Positions 1 through 7,347 of a DNA stretch of 47,778 nt are shown in pieces. How positions within the stretch are numbered: the first letter of the stretch is position 1; the number at the start of each line of letters is the position of its first letter. The stretch spans positions 1 through 47,778 of the forward strand of contig JAILZL010000023.1 of the NCBI GenBank assembly GCA_023512475.1, in the 5' to 3' direction. The stretch comes from Syntrophobacterales bacterium. Lineage in GTDB: Bacteria > Desulfobacterota > Desulfobaccia > Desulfobaccales > 0-14-0-80-60-11. A program made the position numbers and the translations under genes. The notes under the pieces are model-generated. The model was not told the origin of the DNA. It worked only from the letters and a program-made list of their open reading frames with translations, and made no database searches.

Positions 1-71
1 ATGGCTTTCTCAGCCCCTGGCAAACCAGAGCGCAGTGGCTCGCTCAGCACTCACTCGCCAGGGCCGCTTAA

Positions 72-251
72 AAAAAAACTTGTGTCCAGAAAACCGGATG
101 CGGTACACTCATCGGCTCCCTGTTCGGTGCCCTGTTGCAGACTGTCACCTTTCTGAGCGGAATCAAATTCCTCCTGGTCATTGTAACCTTTTTCTATGTC
201 ATGTCTTTTGTCAGCCTGCCGAAGGGTCCGGCTATCGCAAGGAACGGATGA
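72..251 (+). pseudogene. Possible frameshifted small membrane protein
   Basis: This frame is open from just after a stop at 69-71 to a TGA at 249-251. It encodes a strongly hydrophobic stretch (GTLIGSLFGALLQTV, then FLLVIVTFFYVMSFVSLP) that looks like one or two membrane segments. It has no good start codon. A run of nine A residues (70-78) lies at its 5' edge. Adding one A would join it to the frame that opens with the ATG at position 1, giving a protein of about 83 residues. The TGA overlaps the ATG of the next gene as ATGA, the usual sign of translational coupling, which argues that the 3' part is or was translated. Alternatives are transcriptional slippage on the A-run, a sequence error, or a gene truncated by the window edge. 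No function can be given. Confidence 0.35.
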
Positions 252-1060
252 ATCCAGAGACGACCCAAAGGAATTCCCCTGAAATTCCGCGGATCATCGA
301 TGCGCACCTGCACTGCGGGGTCCAGAACGTCCTCTGGCCCTGGGAAGGGGTGCGGGACCGCCTGCTGGCCGCCGGCATCCGGGGGGCGGGCCTCATCCCC
401 CCGGTGGAGGACATTTACGACCGCTACGACCCCACCTTCACCGACACCCCCGCCTGGCAGGCCACCCGCCGCCGGGCCCACCGCTATCTCCTGGATCTGG
501 CAGACCCGGAGATCCAGATCTTCCCGTACTTCTTCGTCTGGAATGACTTCGCCTGGGAGGAGCTGGGGGAGGGCTATGCGGCCATCAAGTGGCACCGCCA
601 CGGGGATGAGCCGGAGTACCGCTATGAGGACCCCCGCTGCCGGGAGTTTCTGGCGGTGGTGCACAGGAGGGGACTTCCCATCCTACTGGAGGAGACCTTC
701 GCCCACACCCTGTTTTTCTTAGAGAAGCTGCTGCCGCCCGGCGTGCCCCTCATCATTCCGCATTTGGGGGGCCTAAACGGCGGCTACCGGGCTCTGGCCC
801 GGGCCGGGGTATGGTCCCTCCCCTGCGTCTGGGCCGACACCTCCCTGGCCTCCCCCGGGGAGCTGGAGGACTATCTGGGCCGCTTCGGCAGTGAGCGGCT
901 GATTTTCGGCAGCGATTACCCCTTCGGCGATCCCGGCGCGCAGCTGGCCCGGCTCCGGCGCCTGGGCCTGCCACCGGCAGTGGAGCGGGGCATCTTGGGG
1001 GACAATTTCCGCCGCCTGCTGGCCGGCCGGAACCCCGGCAAGGGGCCGGGGGCGGGATAA
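248..1060 (+). CDS. Amidohydrolase-family metal-dependent hydrolase
   Basis: This is a 270-residue cytosolic protein of the amidohydrolase-2 (COG2159) TIM-barrel type, a family of zinc-dependent hydrolases and decarboxylases. Visible metal-site signatures run in order: DAHLH near the N-terminus, a Lys in AIKWH, a His in IIPHLGG and the Asp of FGSDYPFG near the C-terminus. The start at 248 gives the normal family length and overlaps the upstream TGA as ATGA; the frame stays open further upstream, but that part does not look like protein of this family. The gene is convergent with the minus-strand operon behind it. The substrate cannot be deduced from sequence or neighbours. Confidence 0.85.
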   Translation: MNPETTQRNSPEIPRIIDAHLHCGVQNVLWPWEGVRDRLLAAGIRGAGLIPPVEDIYDRYDPTFTDTPAWQATRRRAHRYLLDLADPEIQIFPYFFVWNDFAWEELGEGYAAIKWHRHGDEPEYRYEDPRCREFLAVVHRRGLPILLEETFAHTLFFLEKLLPPGVPLIIPHLGGLNGGYRALARAGVWSLPCVWADTSLASPGELEDYLGRFGSERLIFGSDYPFGDPGAQLARLRRLGLPPAVERGILGDNFRRLLAGRNPGKGPGAG

Positions 1061-1068
1061 GGCGGGGA

Positions 1069-1090
1069 GGGCGCCCGGCGCAGGGCGCCC
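1069..1090. terminator. GC-rich hairpin between convergent genes
   Basis: GGGCGCCC at 1069-1076 and again at 1083-1090 is self-complementary and forms an 8-bp stem with a 6-base loop between the convergent amidohydrolase and coiled-coil genes. There is no T-run on either side, so intrinsic termination would be weak. The position suggests a bidirectional 3'-end structure. Confidence 0.35.
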
Positions 1091-1097
1091 CCTTACC

Positions 1098-1724
1098 TCA
1101 CAGCGCGGCCATGCGCTCCTTGCGGTCGGCCAGCACGGGCTCGAACTGGTTGATGAGCTGGGTTTCGAACTTCCGCCACTCCTCCTGGAACTGGGGCAGG
1201 TGCTCCACCTCCAGGCGCACCCGGGCGCCGAGCTGGGCCTCCAGGGCCCGGGCATAGGAGGTGAGCTGGTGGCTGAAGCTGGCCTTGAGCTGCTGGTAGG
1301 CGCCGTTTCTGGCCTGGAGGAACTGCTGCCAGATCTGCTCCACCTCTTTTTTGAGGAGCGCCATGCCCTTTTTGTTGGAGGCCGCCAGCAGGAGGCCCTC
1401 CAGGGCGCGGCGCTGGCGCTCGTCCACGGTTTCGTCCCGGGGCAGGGTGATGTTGCGCAGGAGCACTTCCTTCACCGCCTGCCGCACCGGTTCCAGGGCC
1501 TCGGGGGGGAGCTTTTTCAGTTCCTCCTCCAGGTCCCCTTCGCCTTTCAGGTAGTTGACCGCCAGATGGCGGCCCTGTTCCTGATAACGTTCTTTGGCCA
1601 GCTCTTCCTTGGAGGCCTTGCCGAAGCGTTCGGCCTTTTCCAGGGCCAGTTCCAGGGCGCTTTTGATTTCGGCCACGGATGCTCTCTTTCTCTCCCCGCC
1701 AGGGAGTGTCAGCAGGTTGGTCAC
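1098..1724 (-). CDS. Uncharacterised alpha-helical coiled-coil protein
   Basis: This 208-residue protein is rich in Glu, Lys, Leu, Gln and Ala, with heptad-like stretches throughout (for example [17 protein letters not shown] and [15 protein letters not shown]). It has no signal peptide or membrane segment, so it is probably cytosolic. The start is a GTG at 1722-1724 that overlaps the TGA of the FmdB-type gene as GTGA, implying translational coupling in one operon with that gene and the HExxH gene. I do not recognise a named family. Context suggests it works with the zinc-ribbon protein, but no activity can be assigned. Confidence 0.8.
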   Translation of the reverse strand: MTNLLTLPGGERKRASVAEIKSALELALEKAERFGKASKEELAKERYQEQGRHLAVNYLKGEGDLEEELKKLPPEALEPVRQAVKEVLLRNITLPRDETVDERQRRALEGLLLAASNKKGMALLKKEVEQIWQQFLQARNGAYQQLKASFSHQLTSYARALEAQLGARVRLEVEHLPQFQEEWRKFETQLINQFEPVLADRKERMAAL

Positions 1725-1993
1725 TTACCGGAGGTTGACCCGGAGTCCGCGGCCGCAGGGGAGGAGTCGCCCGGTTTGTCGGTGGCGGAGTCGCTGGTGG
1801 CGGAGTTGGCCCGGCTGCCGGCATAGTCGGTGACATACCAGCCGGAACCTTTGAGATGGAAGGCGCAGTTGCTGATGAGCTTGTGCAGCGGCCCCCCGCA
1901 GGTGGCGCAGACCGTCAACGGCTCCTCGGAGAGTTTCTGCCATTTCTCCACGATCCGGCCGCAGGCGCTGCACTGATACTCATAGATGGGCAT
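1721..1993 (-). CDS. FmdB-type zinc-ribbon protein
   Basis: This 90-residue protein opens with [12 protein letters not shown], the hallmark of the FmdB/CxxC_CxxC_SSSS regulatory-type family. Two CxxC pairs (residues 8/11 and 29/32) would bind one zinc. The C-terminal half is a low-complexity Ser/Asp/Thr tail ([15 protein letters not shown]). The start at 1993 follows a good AGGAGG Shine-Dalgarno; longer in-frame starts lack the family N-terminus. It overlaps the upstream HExxH gene by 14 bp and the downstream coiled-coil gene by 4 bp, so the three are one transcript. The family was named from formamidase loci, but the function of most members is unknown. Confidence 0.88.
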   Translation of the reverse strand: MPIYEYQCSACGRIVEKWQKLSEEPLTVCATCGGPLHKLISNCAFHLKGSGWYVTDYAGSRANSATSDSATDKPGDSSPAAADSGSTSGK

Positions 1994-2513
1994 ACATCCG
2001 ACCTCCTGAGGATTGGGACTCATAAAAATCAATCACCGGCGTGAGATCCAGGCAGCGCACCGGGGCCAGGATCTGCCGGGTCAGCCGGTGCACCAGGCGC
2101 TCCTCCGCCGCCCGCTCCGCCACCCCGGCGTCAAAACGGGCCTCAAAGCGGCTGAAGCGCACAATGTGCACCAGCTCATGGGTGAGCACATAACACAGCA
2201 GGGCCAGGGGGCTCAGAGCCGGCCGCCGGCGCAGTGCCGCCAGGATGTTGGGGTCCTGCAGGCAGATGCGGTAATAATCAAAGGCGGCGGAGGGGAGCCA
2301 GCGGTCGGGCGGGCGGCCGTCGTAGCGGCTCACCATGGCCAGGGCGTGGGGCGAGACCTCCTCCGCCCGGAGGTGCTCCCGGGTCAGGATATCATAGCGG
2401 GATTTGAGCCAGCGGCTGTGGGAGAGTTTGTAATAATCCGAGGTCATGTCCTCGGCGATCACCGCCGCCTGGCAGAGGACCCGCTTGTCCGCCTCACTGA
2501 AATAAGCCGCCAT
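1980..2513 (-). CDS. Putative HExxH zinc metalloprotease-like protein
   Basis: This 177-residue protein contains HELVH at residues 112-116 within a hydrophobic helix ([16 protein letters not shown]), the classic zincin metal-binding motif. Downstream Glu/His residues in the RAAEERLVH stretch (about 134-142) could give the third ligand. There is no signal peptide or transmembrane helix. It is the first gene of the three-gene minus-strand operon, and its 3' end overlaps the FmdB-type gene by 14 bp. A protease function is inferred only from the motif; the rest of the protein resembles no family I can name. Confidence 0.75.
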   Translation of the reverse strand: MAAYFSEADKRVLCQAAVIAEDMTSDYYKLSHSRWLKSRYDILTREHLRAEEVSPHALAMVSRYDGRPPDRWLPSAAFDYYRICLQDPNILAALRRRPALSPLALLCYVLTHELVHIVRFSRFEARFDAGVAERAAEERLVHRLTRQILAPVRCLDLTPVIDFYESQSSGGRMYAHL

Positions 2514-2534
2514 GGCACCCGATTCAACCTATTT

Positions 2535-2562
2535 ACATTACCATTCCCCCGGGCCTTGTCAA
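2535..2562 (-). promoter_or_regulatory. Sigma-70-type promoter for the HExxH operon
   Basis: On the minus strand a perfect TTGACA (2557-2562) is followed after 16 bases by TAATGT (2535-2540), about 22 bases before the ATG at 2513. The -35 is consensus and the -10 is weak (3 of 6). It lies in the divergent gap with the KptA-like gene. Confidence 0.5.
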
Positions 2563-2665
2563 GCCTTGCGCCGGGCTCCGGCCTCTGGTAAGTCTCAAGT
2601 CAACGGGGCCGCCTCGGCCCCGGCAGAAGAGCAGGCGCACCCGTAAACCCGATGCCGGTCCTCTG

Positions 2666-3394
2666 ATGCCCGCTTTGCCCCGGAACCTGGCCGACCTGGC
2701 CCGCACCTTGAAATACTTCCTGGGGCACCGGCCCGATGACCTGGGGCTGGTGCTGGACGCAGCAGGCTTTGTGCCGGTGAAGCGGCTGCTGGCCGCTCTG
2801 GCGGGGGAGCCGGGTCTGGCCTGGGTCAGGCGCCGGCACCTGGAGGAGCTGGCCGTGCTGCAGCAGCCCCCCGGCATTGAACTGGCGGGGGACCGCATCC
2901 GCAGCCTCATGCCGTCTCCGCCGGAGTTACGCCGTCCCGGGGAACCGGTGCCCACCTACTTGTATATTGCCATCCCTCCCCGGCACCACCCCCGGGTGTG
3001 GGAGGAAGGGCTCAGGCCCCCGGCCGGGGAGGAGCTGGTCCTGGCCCGGACCCCGGAGATGGCGCTGAAGCTGGGGAGACGCCGGGCCCCGGAGCCGGTG
3101 CCGGTGACCGTGCAGGCCCAGGCCGCAGCCCGCCAGGGGGTCACCTTTACGGCTTACGGCGAGGAGCTGTTTCTGGCCCGGGAAATACCCCGGTCTTTCC
3201 TGGAGCTCAGCTCCCCGCCGCCGGTGAAGGAGGCCCCCCGGCCGTCCAAGCCCCCGGGGCCGCCTCCGGTCCCCGGGGAGCTGCGGGTGGATCTCGCCTC
3301 CCTGCTGACAGAAGGCCCCAGGCCCAAGGCCAGACGGCGGGATGAACCCGCCTGGAAGGCCGCCACCCGGAAGGAGCGGCGCCGCCGGCGTTAG
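2666..3394 (+). CDS. Divergent KptA/Tpt1-like RNA 2'-phosphotransferase homologue
   Basis: This 242-residue protein follows the KptA/Tpt1 layout. An N-terminal winged-helix segment (LARTLKYFLGHRPDDLGL, then GFVPVKRLLAAL) is followed by GDRIRSLM (about 75-82). A C-terminal ADP-ribosyltransferase-like lobe follows (PTYLYIAIPP, then EEGLRP, ALKLGRRR at 133-140, GEELFLAREIPRSFL). The family removes an internal RNA 2'-phosphate using NAD+. Several family hallmarks are altered here: the RH pair is G20-H21, LYHGT reads LYIAI, and the QGHS segment is lost; an Arg in LGRRR remains. A Pro-rich linker and a very basic tail (KERRRRR) are extra. It may be inactive or have another activity. It stands alone, divergent from the HExxH operon. 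Confidence 0.65.
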   Translation: MPALPRNLADLARTLKYFLGHRPDDLGLVLDAAGFVPVKRLLAALAGEPGLAWVRRRHLEELAVLQQPPGIELAGDRIRSLMPSPPELRRPGEPVPTYLYIAIPPRHHPRVWEEGLRPPAGEELVLARTPEMALKLGRRRAPEPVPVTVQAQAAARQGVTFTAYGEELFLAREIPRSFLELSSPPPVKEAPRPSKPPGPPPVPGELRVDLASLLTEGPRPKARRRDEPAWKAATRKERRRRR

Positions 3395-3440
3395 GAGGAT
3401 GTGCGGGGGGCGGGGGAGGCGGGGACTTCCACCCTCCCCC
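3393..3440 (+). repeat. GC-rich hairpin module, copy 1
   Basis: This stretch begins directly at the stop codon of the KptA-like gene and closely matches 27118-27160 behind enolase. Both begin AGGAGGATG, continue as a G-run, and end CACCCTCCCCC, so each can fold G-rich against C-rich sequence. They may be 3'-end structures or part of a dispersed repeat. Confidence 0.5.
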
Positions 3441-3466
3441 TGACACTCTCCCCACGCGCCCCTGAG

Positions 3467-3608
3467 TAGTTAAATAAAGTTACCCTGGGAAAGGGGCCGG
3501 GTCCACCGGCCTCGCCCCTCCCCCTCCCCCAACCCCATATAAAGGATGGGTTTCGCCAAACCGGCAACATCGGCCCGCCTCATCCCTCAGATTGGGGGGA
3601 GGGGCGTT
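3467..3608 (+). repeat. Dispersed intergenic repeat, copy A
   Basis: This copy matches segments at 27463-27630 and 43602-43758. It has a left edge TAGTTAAATAAAGTTA, a GC-rich middle (GGGGCCGGG, then GGCCTCGCCCC) able to form a hairpin, a C-rich tract, and the core ATGGGTTTCGCCAAACCGGC followed by ATCGGCCCGCCTCATCCC. It fills the gap between the KptA-like gene and the YdcF-like gene. The middle can pair GCCGG with CCGGC. No transposase or coding capacity is evident. Confidence 0.7.
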
Positions 3609-3712
3609 TTGCAACCGGACGCCAAAGGATGGGAGGGCCGGGGAGAGGGAGAGGGCGAGGGTCCCCGGAGTCCTCCGGCCTCCGGTCCCATCCGACTGCA
3701 TCCCTGGGAACC

Positions 3713-4303
3713 ATGCCGCGGTTTGAGACCCTGCCGCCCCTGGACGGCCTGATTGTCCTGGGGGCCAAGCTCAATTCCGAGGGGAAACCCGGCCGCATCG
3801 CCCGGGCCCGCCTGATGCACGCCCTGGCCCTGTGGCAGGCCCAGGGGGGCCGGCCCTATCTCCTCCTCTCCGGCGGCCCGACCGCCCTTCCGGGTCTGAT
3901 GCCGGTCACCGAAGCGGGGGCCATGGCCGCGGCGGCCCGCACCTGGGCGGAGGAGCACGGCGGCCCGGCCCTCCGGGAGCACCTGGACCGGCGCCTCATC
4001 CTGGAAGAGCACAGCCAGAGCACCCAGGCCTCCGCCATGCATCTCCTGCCGGTGGTGCTGCACCTGGGCCTGCGGGAGGTGGGCCTGGTGAGCGACTCCC
4101 TGCATCTGCGGCGGGCCCTGTTCCTTTTCCGGCGCCACTTCCGCCGCCATGCCATCACCCTCCATCCCCTGGCGGCCCCGGGGCTGGTGCGCCACTACTG
4201 GCGGCAGCGCCGCTATTTCTGGCTCACCCGCATGGTGCTCCGGGAAAGCGCCGCCTGGCTCAAGGCCCTCACCCTTCACCCCTTCCGCCGCTTCGGTCCC
4301 TGA
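3713..4303 (+). CDS. YdcF/DUF218-family protein
   Basis: This 196-residue protein shows the DUF218 pattern: a first strand DGLIVLGAKLNSEGKPG, a second strand LLLSGG followed by an acidic/Thr stretch (VTEAGAMAAAA), and the signature LEEHSQSTQASA before the strand VGLVSDSLHLRRA. The family contains E. coli YdcF and SanA-like proteins, some linked to cell-envelope functions, but the biochemical role is uncertain. This copy lacks the N-terminal membrane helices seen in many relatives. The start at 3713 is chosen because the upstream in-frame extension is translated repeat sequence. It is followed by the complex I promoter. Confidence 0.78.
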   Translation: MPRFETLPPLDGLIVLGAKLNSEGKPGRIARARLMHALALWQAQGGRPYLLLSGGPTALPGLMPVTEAGAMAAAARTWAEEHGGPALREHLDRRLILEEHSQSTQASAMHLLPVVLHLGLREVGLVSDSLHLRRALFLFRRHFRRHAITLHPLAAPGLVRHYWRQRRYFWLTRMVLRESAAWLKALTLHPFRRFGP

Positions 4304-4358
4304 AAAGGTTGCCCGCCCGCGCCTTTCGGGCCTGTCGGGTTTTTCCCCAAAAAAATTC

Positions 4359-4387
4359 TTGACACCCTCAGACGATGGGATTAAAAA
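4359..4387 (+). promoter_or_regulatory. Promoter candidate for the complex I operon
   Basis: TTGACA (4359-4364) is followed after 17 bases by TAAAAA (4382-4387), in an A/T-rich pocket unusual for this GC-rich window and about 50 bases before the first nuo start. The -35 is perfect and the -10 matches 4 of 6 positions, with ideal spacing. Confidence 0.55.
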
Positions 4388-4436
4388 AGACGGGAATTAA
4401 GAAAATTTTCACAATTTTCTCTCTCCTGGACTGATC

Positions 4437-6296
4437 ATGCTGGAAATCAAGCGCCCCGTCAGTGCCCCGTTGAGTTCCGACCAGATAGCCAGCATCAAGG
4501 ACGTCTGCACCCGCTTCAAACAGATCAAGGGGGGGCTTTTGCCCGCCCTGCACCAGGTGCAGCGCCTCTGCGGCAACTGGCTGCCCATGGAGGCCCTCAC
4601 CCTGGTCTCCCAGACCATGGACATCCCCTACCCCTATCTCTACGGGGTGCTGAGCTTCTACACCATGTTTTCCACCCAGCCCCGGGGAAAGTACATCATC
4701 CGGCTGTGCGAATCCCCCCCCTGCCATGTGCTGGGGGCTGAGGACATGCTGAGCTTCCTCAAGGGGGAGCTGGGGGTGGAGGTGGGCGGCACCACCGCCG
4801 ACGGCCTCTTCACCCTGGAGCTCACCGCCTGCCTGGGGGTGTGCGAGGTGGCCCCGGCCATGCAGATCAACGAGGTGGTGCACGGCCACCTCACCCCGGA
4901 CCGGATCCGCCAGATCCTGGCCGACTACCGGGCCGGCAAGGCCCCGGACTACACCCAGCTGCGGCGCACCACCAATCCCTTGAGCGCCTATCCCCCCAGC
5001 CCCGATGAGACGCCGCTTTTGCAGAACGTCGATCAGATCGACCCCATGAGCATCGACGACTATCTGGCCCGGGGCGGCTACGAGGGGCTCAAGAAGGCCC
5101 TCTCCATGACCGACGAGGAAGTGGTGAACGTGGTCAAGGAGTCGGGGCTCCGGGGCCGGGGCGGCGCCGGCTTCCCCACCGGCCTCAAGTGGTCCTTCAC
5201 CCGGCCCCTGAAGGTCTTCCCCAAGTACATCATCTGCAACGCCGACGAAGGCGAGCCGGGCACCATCAAGGACCGCTATATCATGGAGGGGGACCCCCAC
5301 CGGGTGATCGAGGGCATGATCATCGCCGGCTACGCCGTGGGGGCCAACTTCGGCTACATCTACGTCCGGGGCGAGTACTACCTCTCCATGTACCGCCTGC
5401 AAAACGCCATCAACCAGGCCCTGGAGCGGGGCTTCCTGGGCCATAACATCCTGGGGAGCGGCTTCAGCTTCCACATCCAGATCCAGACTGGCGGCGGCTC
5501 CTATGTCTGCGGCGAGGAAACCGCGCTCATCAACTCCATCGAGGGTCAGCGGGGCTATCCCCGGGTGAAGCCCCCCTTCCCCGGCACCGTGGGCGTCTGG
5601 AACAAGCCCACCATCGTCAACAACGTGGAGTCCCTGGCCAGCGTGCCGGAGATCATCAAGAAGGGGGCCGAGTGGTACAAGAGCAAGGGCACCCCGGATT
5701 CCGCCGGCACCAAGATCTTCCAGGTGGTGGGGCATGTCAACCGCCCCGGCATCGTGGAATGCAACATGGGCCTGCCCCTGAGCCAGCTCATTGATCAGTT
5801 CGGCGGCGGGGTGCGCCAGGGCCACCGGCTGAAGGCGGTGCAGCCCGGCGGGGCCGCCTGCGGCTTCATCCTCCCGGAACACGTGAACACCCCCCTCGAG
5901 TACAAGGCCATGTACGAGGTGGAGGGCGCGGTGGGTTCCGGCACCAACCTGGTTCTGGACGACAGCACCTGCATCGTGGACGTGGTGAAGTGCCTGCTTT
6001 ACTTCTTCCAGCATGAGTCCTGCGGCTTCTGCCTGCCCTGCCGCCGGGGCACCCGGGTCCTCTATGAGATGATCCTGAAGGTGGCGGACGGCACCGCCAC
6101 CGAGGCCGATCTGGAGCGCATGCTGTCCCTGTCCAGGACCATGACGGAGAGCGCCAACTGCGCCCTGGGCTGGAGCCCCTACGCCTTCCTCAAAACCACC
6201 CTGGAGCGCTTCAAGGCGGACTATCTGGCGCATTTGGAAGGCCGGTGCCCCACCGGTGCCTGCACCCGGCACGAAAAGGCCGCGGCCGCGCATTAA
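4437..6296 (+). CDS. nuoEF: Fused NuoE-NuoF subunit of NADH:quinone oxidoreductase
   Basis: This single 619-residue protein carries two complex I subunits. Residues 1-170 are NuoE: a thioredoxin-like [2Fe-2S] domain with Cys 91, 96, 132 and 136. Residues about 205-600 are NuoF. It has the NADH/FMN loop GRGGAGFPTG (240-249), ICNADEGEPGT (266-276), the GGGSYVCGEE region and the [4Fe-4S] N3 ligands Cys 529, 532, 535 and 575. It forms the hydride-accepting tip of the peripheral arm: NADH reduces FMN and electrons pass to the cluster chain. A Pro-rich linker (SAYPPSPDETPLL) joins the halves. It is the first gene of the operon, ahead of nuoA, unlike the classical A-to-N order. The start has no strong Shine-Dalgarno. 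Confidence 0.97.
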   Translation: MLEIKRPVSAPLSSDQIASIKDVCTRFKQIKGGLLPALHQVQRLCGNWLPMEALTLVSQTMDIPYPYLYGVLSFYTMFSTQPRGKYIIRLCESPPCHVLGAEDMLSFLKGELGVEVGGTTADGLFTLELTACLGVCEVAPAMQINEVVHGHLTPDRIRQILADYRAGKAPDYTQLRRTTNPLSAYPPSPDETPLLQNVDQIDPMSIDDYLARGGYEGLKKALSMTDEEVVNVVKESGLRGRGGAGFPTGLKWSFTRPLKVFPKYIICNADEGEPGTIKDRYIMEGDPHRVIEGMIIAGYAVGANFGYIYVRGEYYLSMYRLQNAINQALERGFLGHNILGSGFSFHIQIQTGGGSYVCGEETALINSIEGQRGYPRVKPPFPGTVGVWNKPTIVNNVESLASVPEIIKKGAEWYKSKGTPDSAGTKIFQVVGHVNRPGIVECNMGLPLSQLIDQFGGGVRQGHRLKAVQPGGAACGFILPEHVNTPLEYKAMYEVEGAVGSGTNLVLDDSTCIVDVVKCLLYFFQHESCGFCLPCRRGTRVLYEMILKVADGTATEADLERMLSLSRTMTESANCALGWSPYAFLKTTLERFKADYLAHLEGRCPTGACTRHEKAAAAH

Positions 6297-6376
6297 AGAA
6301 CGGACCGGTTTCGCCCCGGGAGCGGCCGTCCCGCACCCCGGCCCGAGGCTGAACGACTTCGGTTAAAGGTCACGCT

Positions 6377-6733
6377 ATGTTGCTCAGTTATCTGCCCATT
6401 CTCATTTACATGGTCATTGCCGCCGGCCTGGTGGGGCTCATCGTCCTTTTGTCCGAGCTCCTCGGGAAAAAGAAGCATTTCCCCTCCAAGGATATGCCCT
6501 ACGAATGCGGCATGGACCCCATCGGCGATGCCCGCAGCCGCTACCATGTGCGCTTTTACGTCATCGCCATGTTCTTCATCGTGTTCGACGTGGAAGCCAT
6601 CTTCCTCTATCCCTGGGGCGTGGTCTTCAAGCAGCTGGGGTGGTTCGGCTTCGTGGAGATGGCCATCTTCATCTTTGTCCTGGTCGTGGGCCTGGTCTAC
6701 GTCTGGGGCAAAGGCGCCCTGGAATGGGAATGA
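6377..6733 (+). CDS. nuoA: Complex I membrane subunit NuoA
   Basis: This 118-residue protein has three predicted membrane helices: residues about 3-25, then FYVIAMFFIVFDVEAIFLYP and the C-terminal VEMAIFIFVLVVGLVYVWG. The cytoplasmic loop holds the conserved YECGMDP motif. NuoA sits at the junction between the quinone site and the membrane arm; the acidic FDVEAIFLYPW helix is conserved in the family. It lies 80 bp after nuoEF with an AAAGGT ribosome site and 98 bp before nuoB, the latter gap being full of hairpins. Confidence 0.97.
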   Translation: MLLSYLPILIYMVIAAGLVGLIVLLSELLGKKKHFPSKDMPYECGMDPIGDARSRYHVRFYVIAMFFIVFDVEAIFLYPWGVVFKQLGWFGFVEMAIFIFVLVVGLVYVWGKGALEWE

Positions 6734-6741
6734 GCCCCGCC

Positions 6742-6816
6742 GGAGGCTTCCGCCTCCCGGCCGCGGGCGGCGGGCAGGCAGCCGCCGCCCACCCAGTAAA
6801 GGCGGGTGCACCCGCC
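6742..6816 (+). other. Three consecutive hairpins between nuoA and nuoB
   Basis: The 98-bp gap holds three inverted repeats in a row: GGAGGC/GCCTCC (6742-6747/6752-6757), GGGCGGC/GCCGCCC (6765-6771/6784-6790) and the perfect palindrome GGCGGGTGCACCCGCC (6801-6816). No T-run follows. They could slow exonucleases, mark an RNA processing site or tune the relative expression of nuoEF-A and the rest. Confidence 0.5.
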
Positions 6817-6831
6817 TGATGGAGCTCCTGC

Positions 6832-7347
6832 ATGGGTATTGAAGAACATCTGGGTTACAACATCCTCACCACCTCGCTGGAAAAGCTGGTGGACTGGGCC
6901 AGGAAGAGCAGTCTGTGGCCGGCCACCTTCGGTCTGGCCTGCTGCGCCATCGAGATGATCGTCACCGCGGCCAACCGCTGGGATATCGCCCGCTTCGGCA
7001 TGGAGGCCTTCCGGGCCAGCCCCCGGCAGGCGGACCTCATCATCATCGCCGGCACGGTCACCAAAAAGATGATGCCGGCCATCCAGCGGGTCTATGACCA
7101 GATGAGCGAGCCCAAGTGGGTCATCGCCATGGGGGCCTGCGCCTGCTCCGGCGGGATTTTTGACTCCTACGCGGTGGTGCAGGGCATCGACCGCTACCTG
7201 CCGGTGGATGTCTACATCCCCGGCTGCCCGCCCCGGCCCGAGGGCCTGCTCTACGGCATCCTCAAGCTGCATGAAAAGATCCTCAGGGACCCCTTCCTCA
7301 CCCAGCAGTACCGGGAGAAACTGGCGGCCCGGAAGGAGGCGGCCTGA
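6832..7347 (+). CDS. nuoB: Complex I subunit NuoB (cluster N2)
   Basis: This 171-residue protein holds the terminal [4Fe-4S] cluster N2, which hands electrons to quinone. The ligands are visible as the tandem pair Cys 37-38 (GLACCAIEM), Cys 103 in GACACSGG and Cys 132 in [10 protein letters not shown]. It packs against NuoD to form the quinone pocket at the foot of the peripheral arm. GGAG lies about nine bases before the start. The TGA stop shares one base with the nuoC ATG (TGATG), so the two are translationally coupled. Confidence 0.97.
   Translation: MGIEEHLGYNILTTSLEKLVDWARKSSLWPATFGLACCAIEMIVTAANRWDIARFGMEAFRASPRQADLIIIAGTVTKKMMPAIQRVYDQMSEPKWVIAMGACACSGGIFDSYAVVQGIDRYLPVDVYIPGCPPRPEGLLYGILKLHEKILRDPFLTQQYREKLAARKEAA

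Noticed and set aside
1-251. Insertion-sequence remnant with programmed frameshift at the A-run
   Set aside because: No transposase motif, terminal inverted repeat or target duplication is visible; the hydrophobic frame looks like a membrane segment.
4304-4358. Terminator behind the YdcF-like gene (CCCG...CGGGTTTTT)
   Set aside because: The possible stem is only about four base pairs with a long loop, too weak to call although a T-run follows.
4368-6293. Very long open frame on the strand opposite nuoEF (641 codons)
   Set aside because: It mirrors a well-conserved gene in high-GC DNA; its translation is low-complexity Gly/His/Val/Asp-rich with no family motif. Similar mirror frames opposite nuoG, nuoL, nuoM and nuoN were rejected for the same reason.
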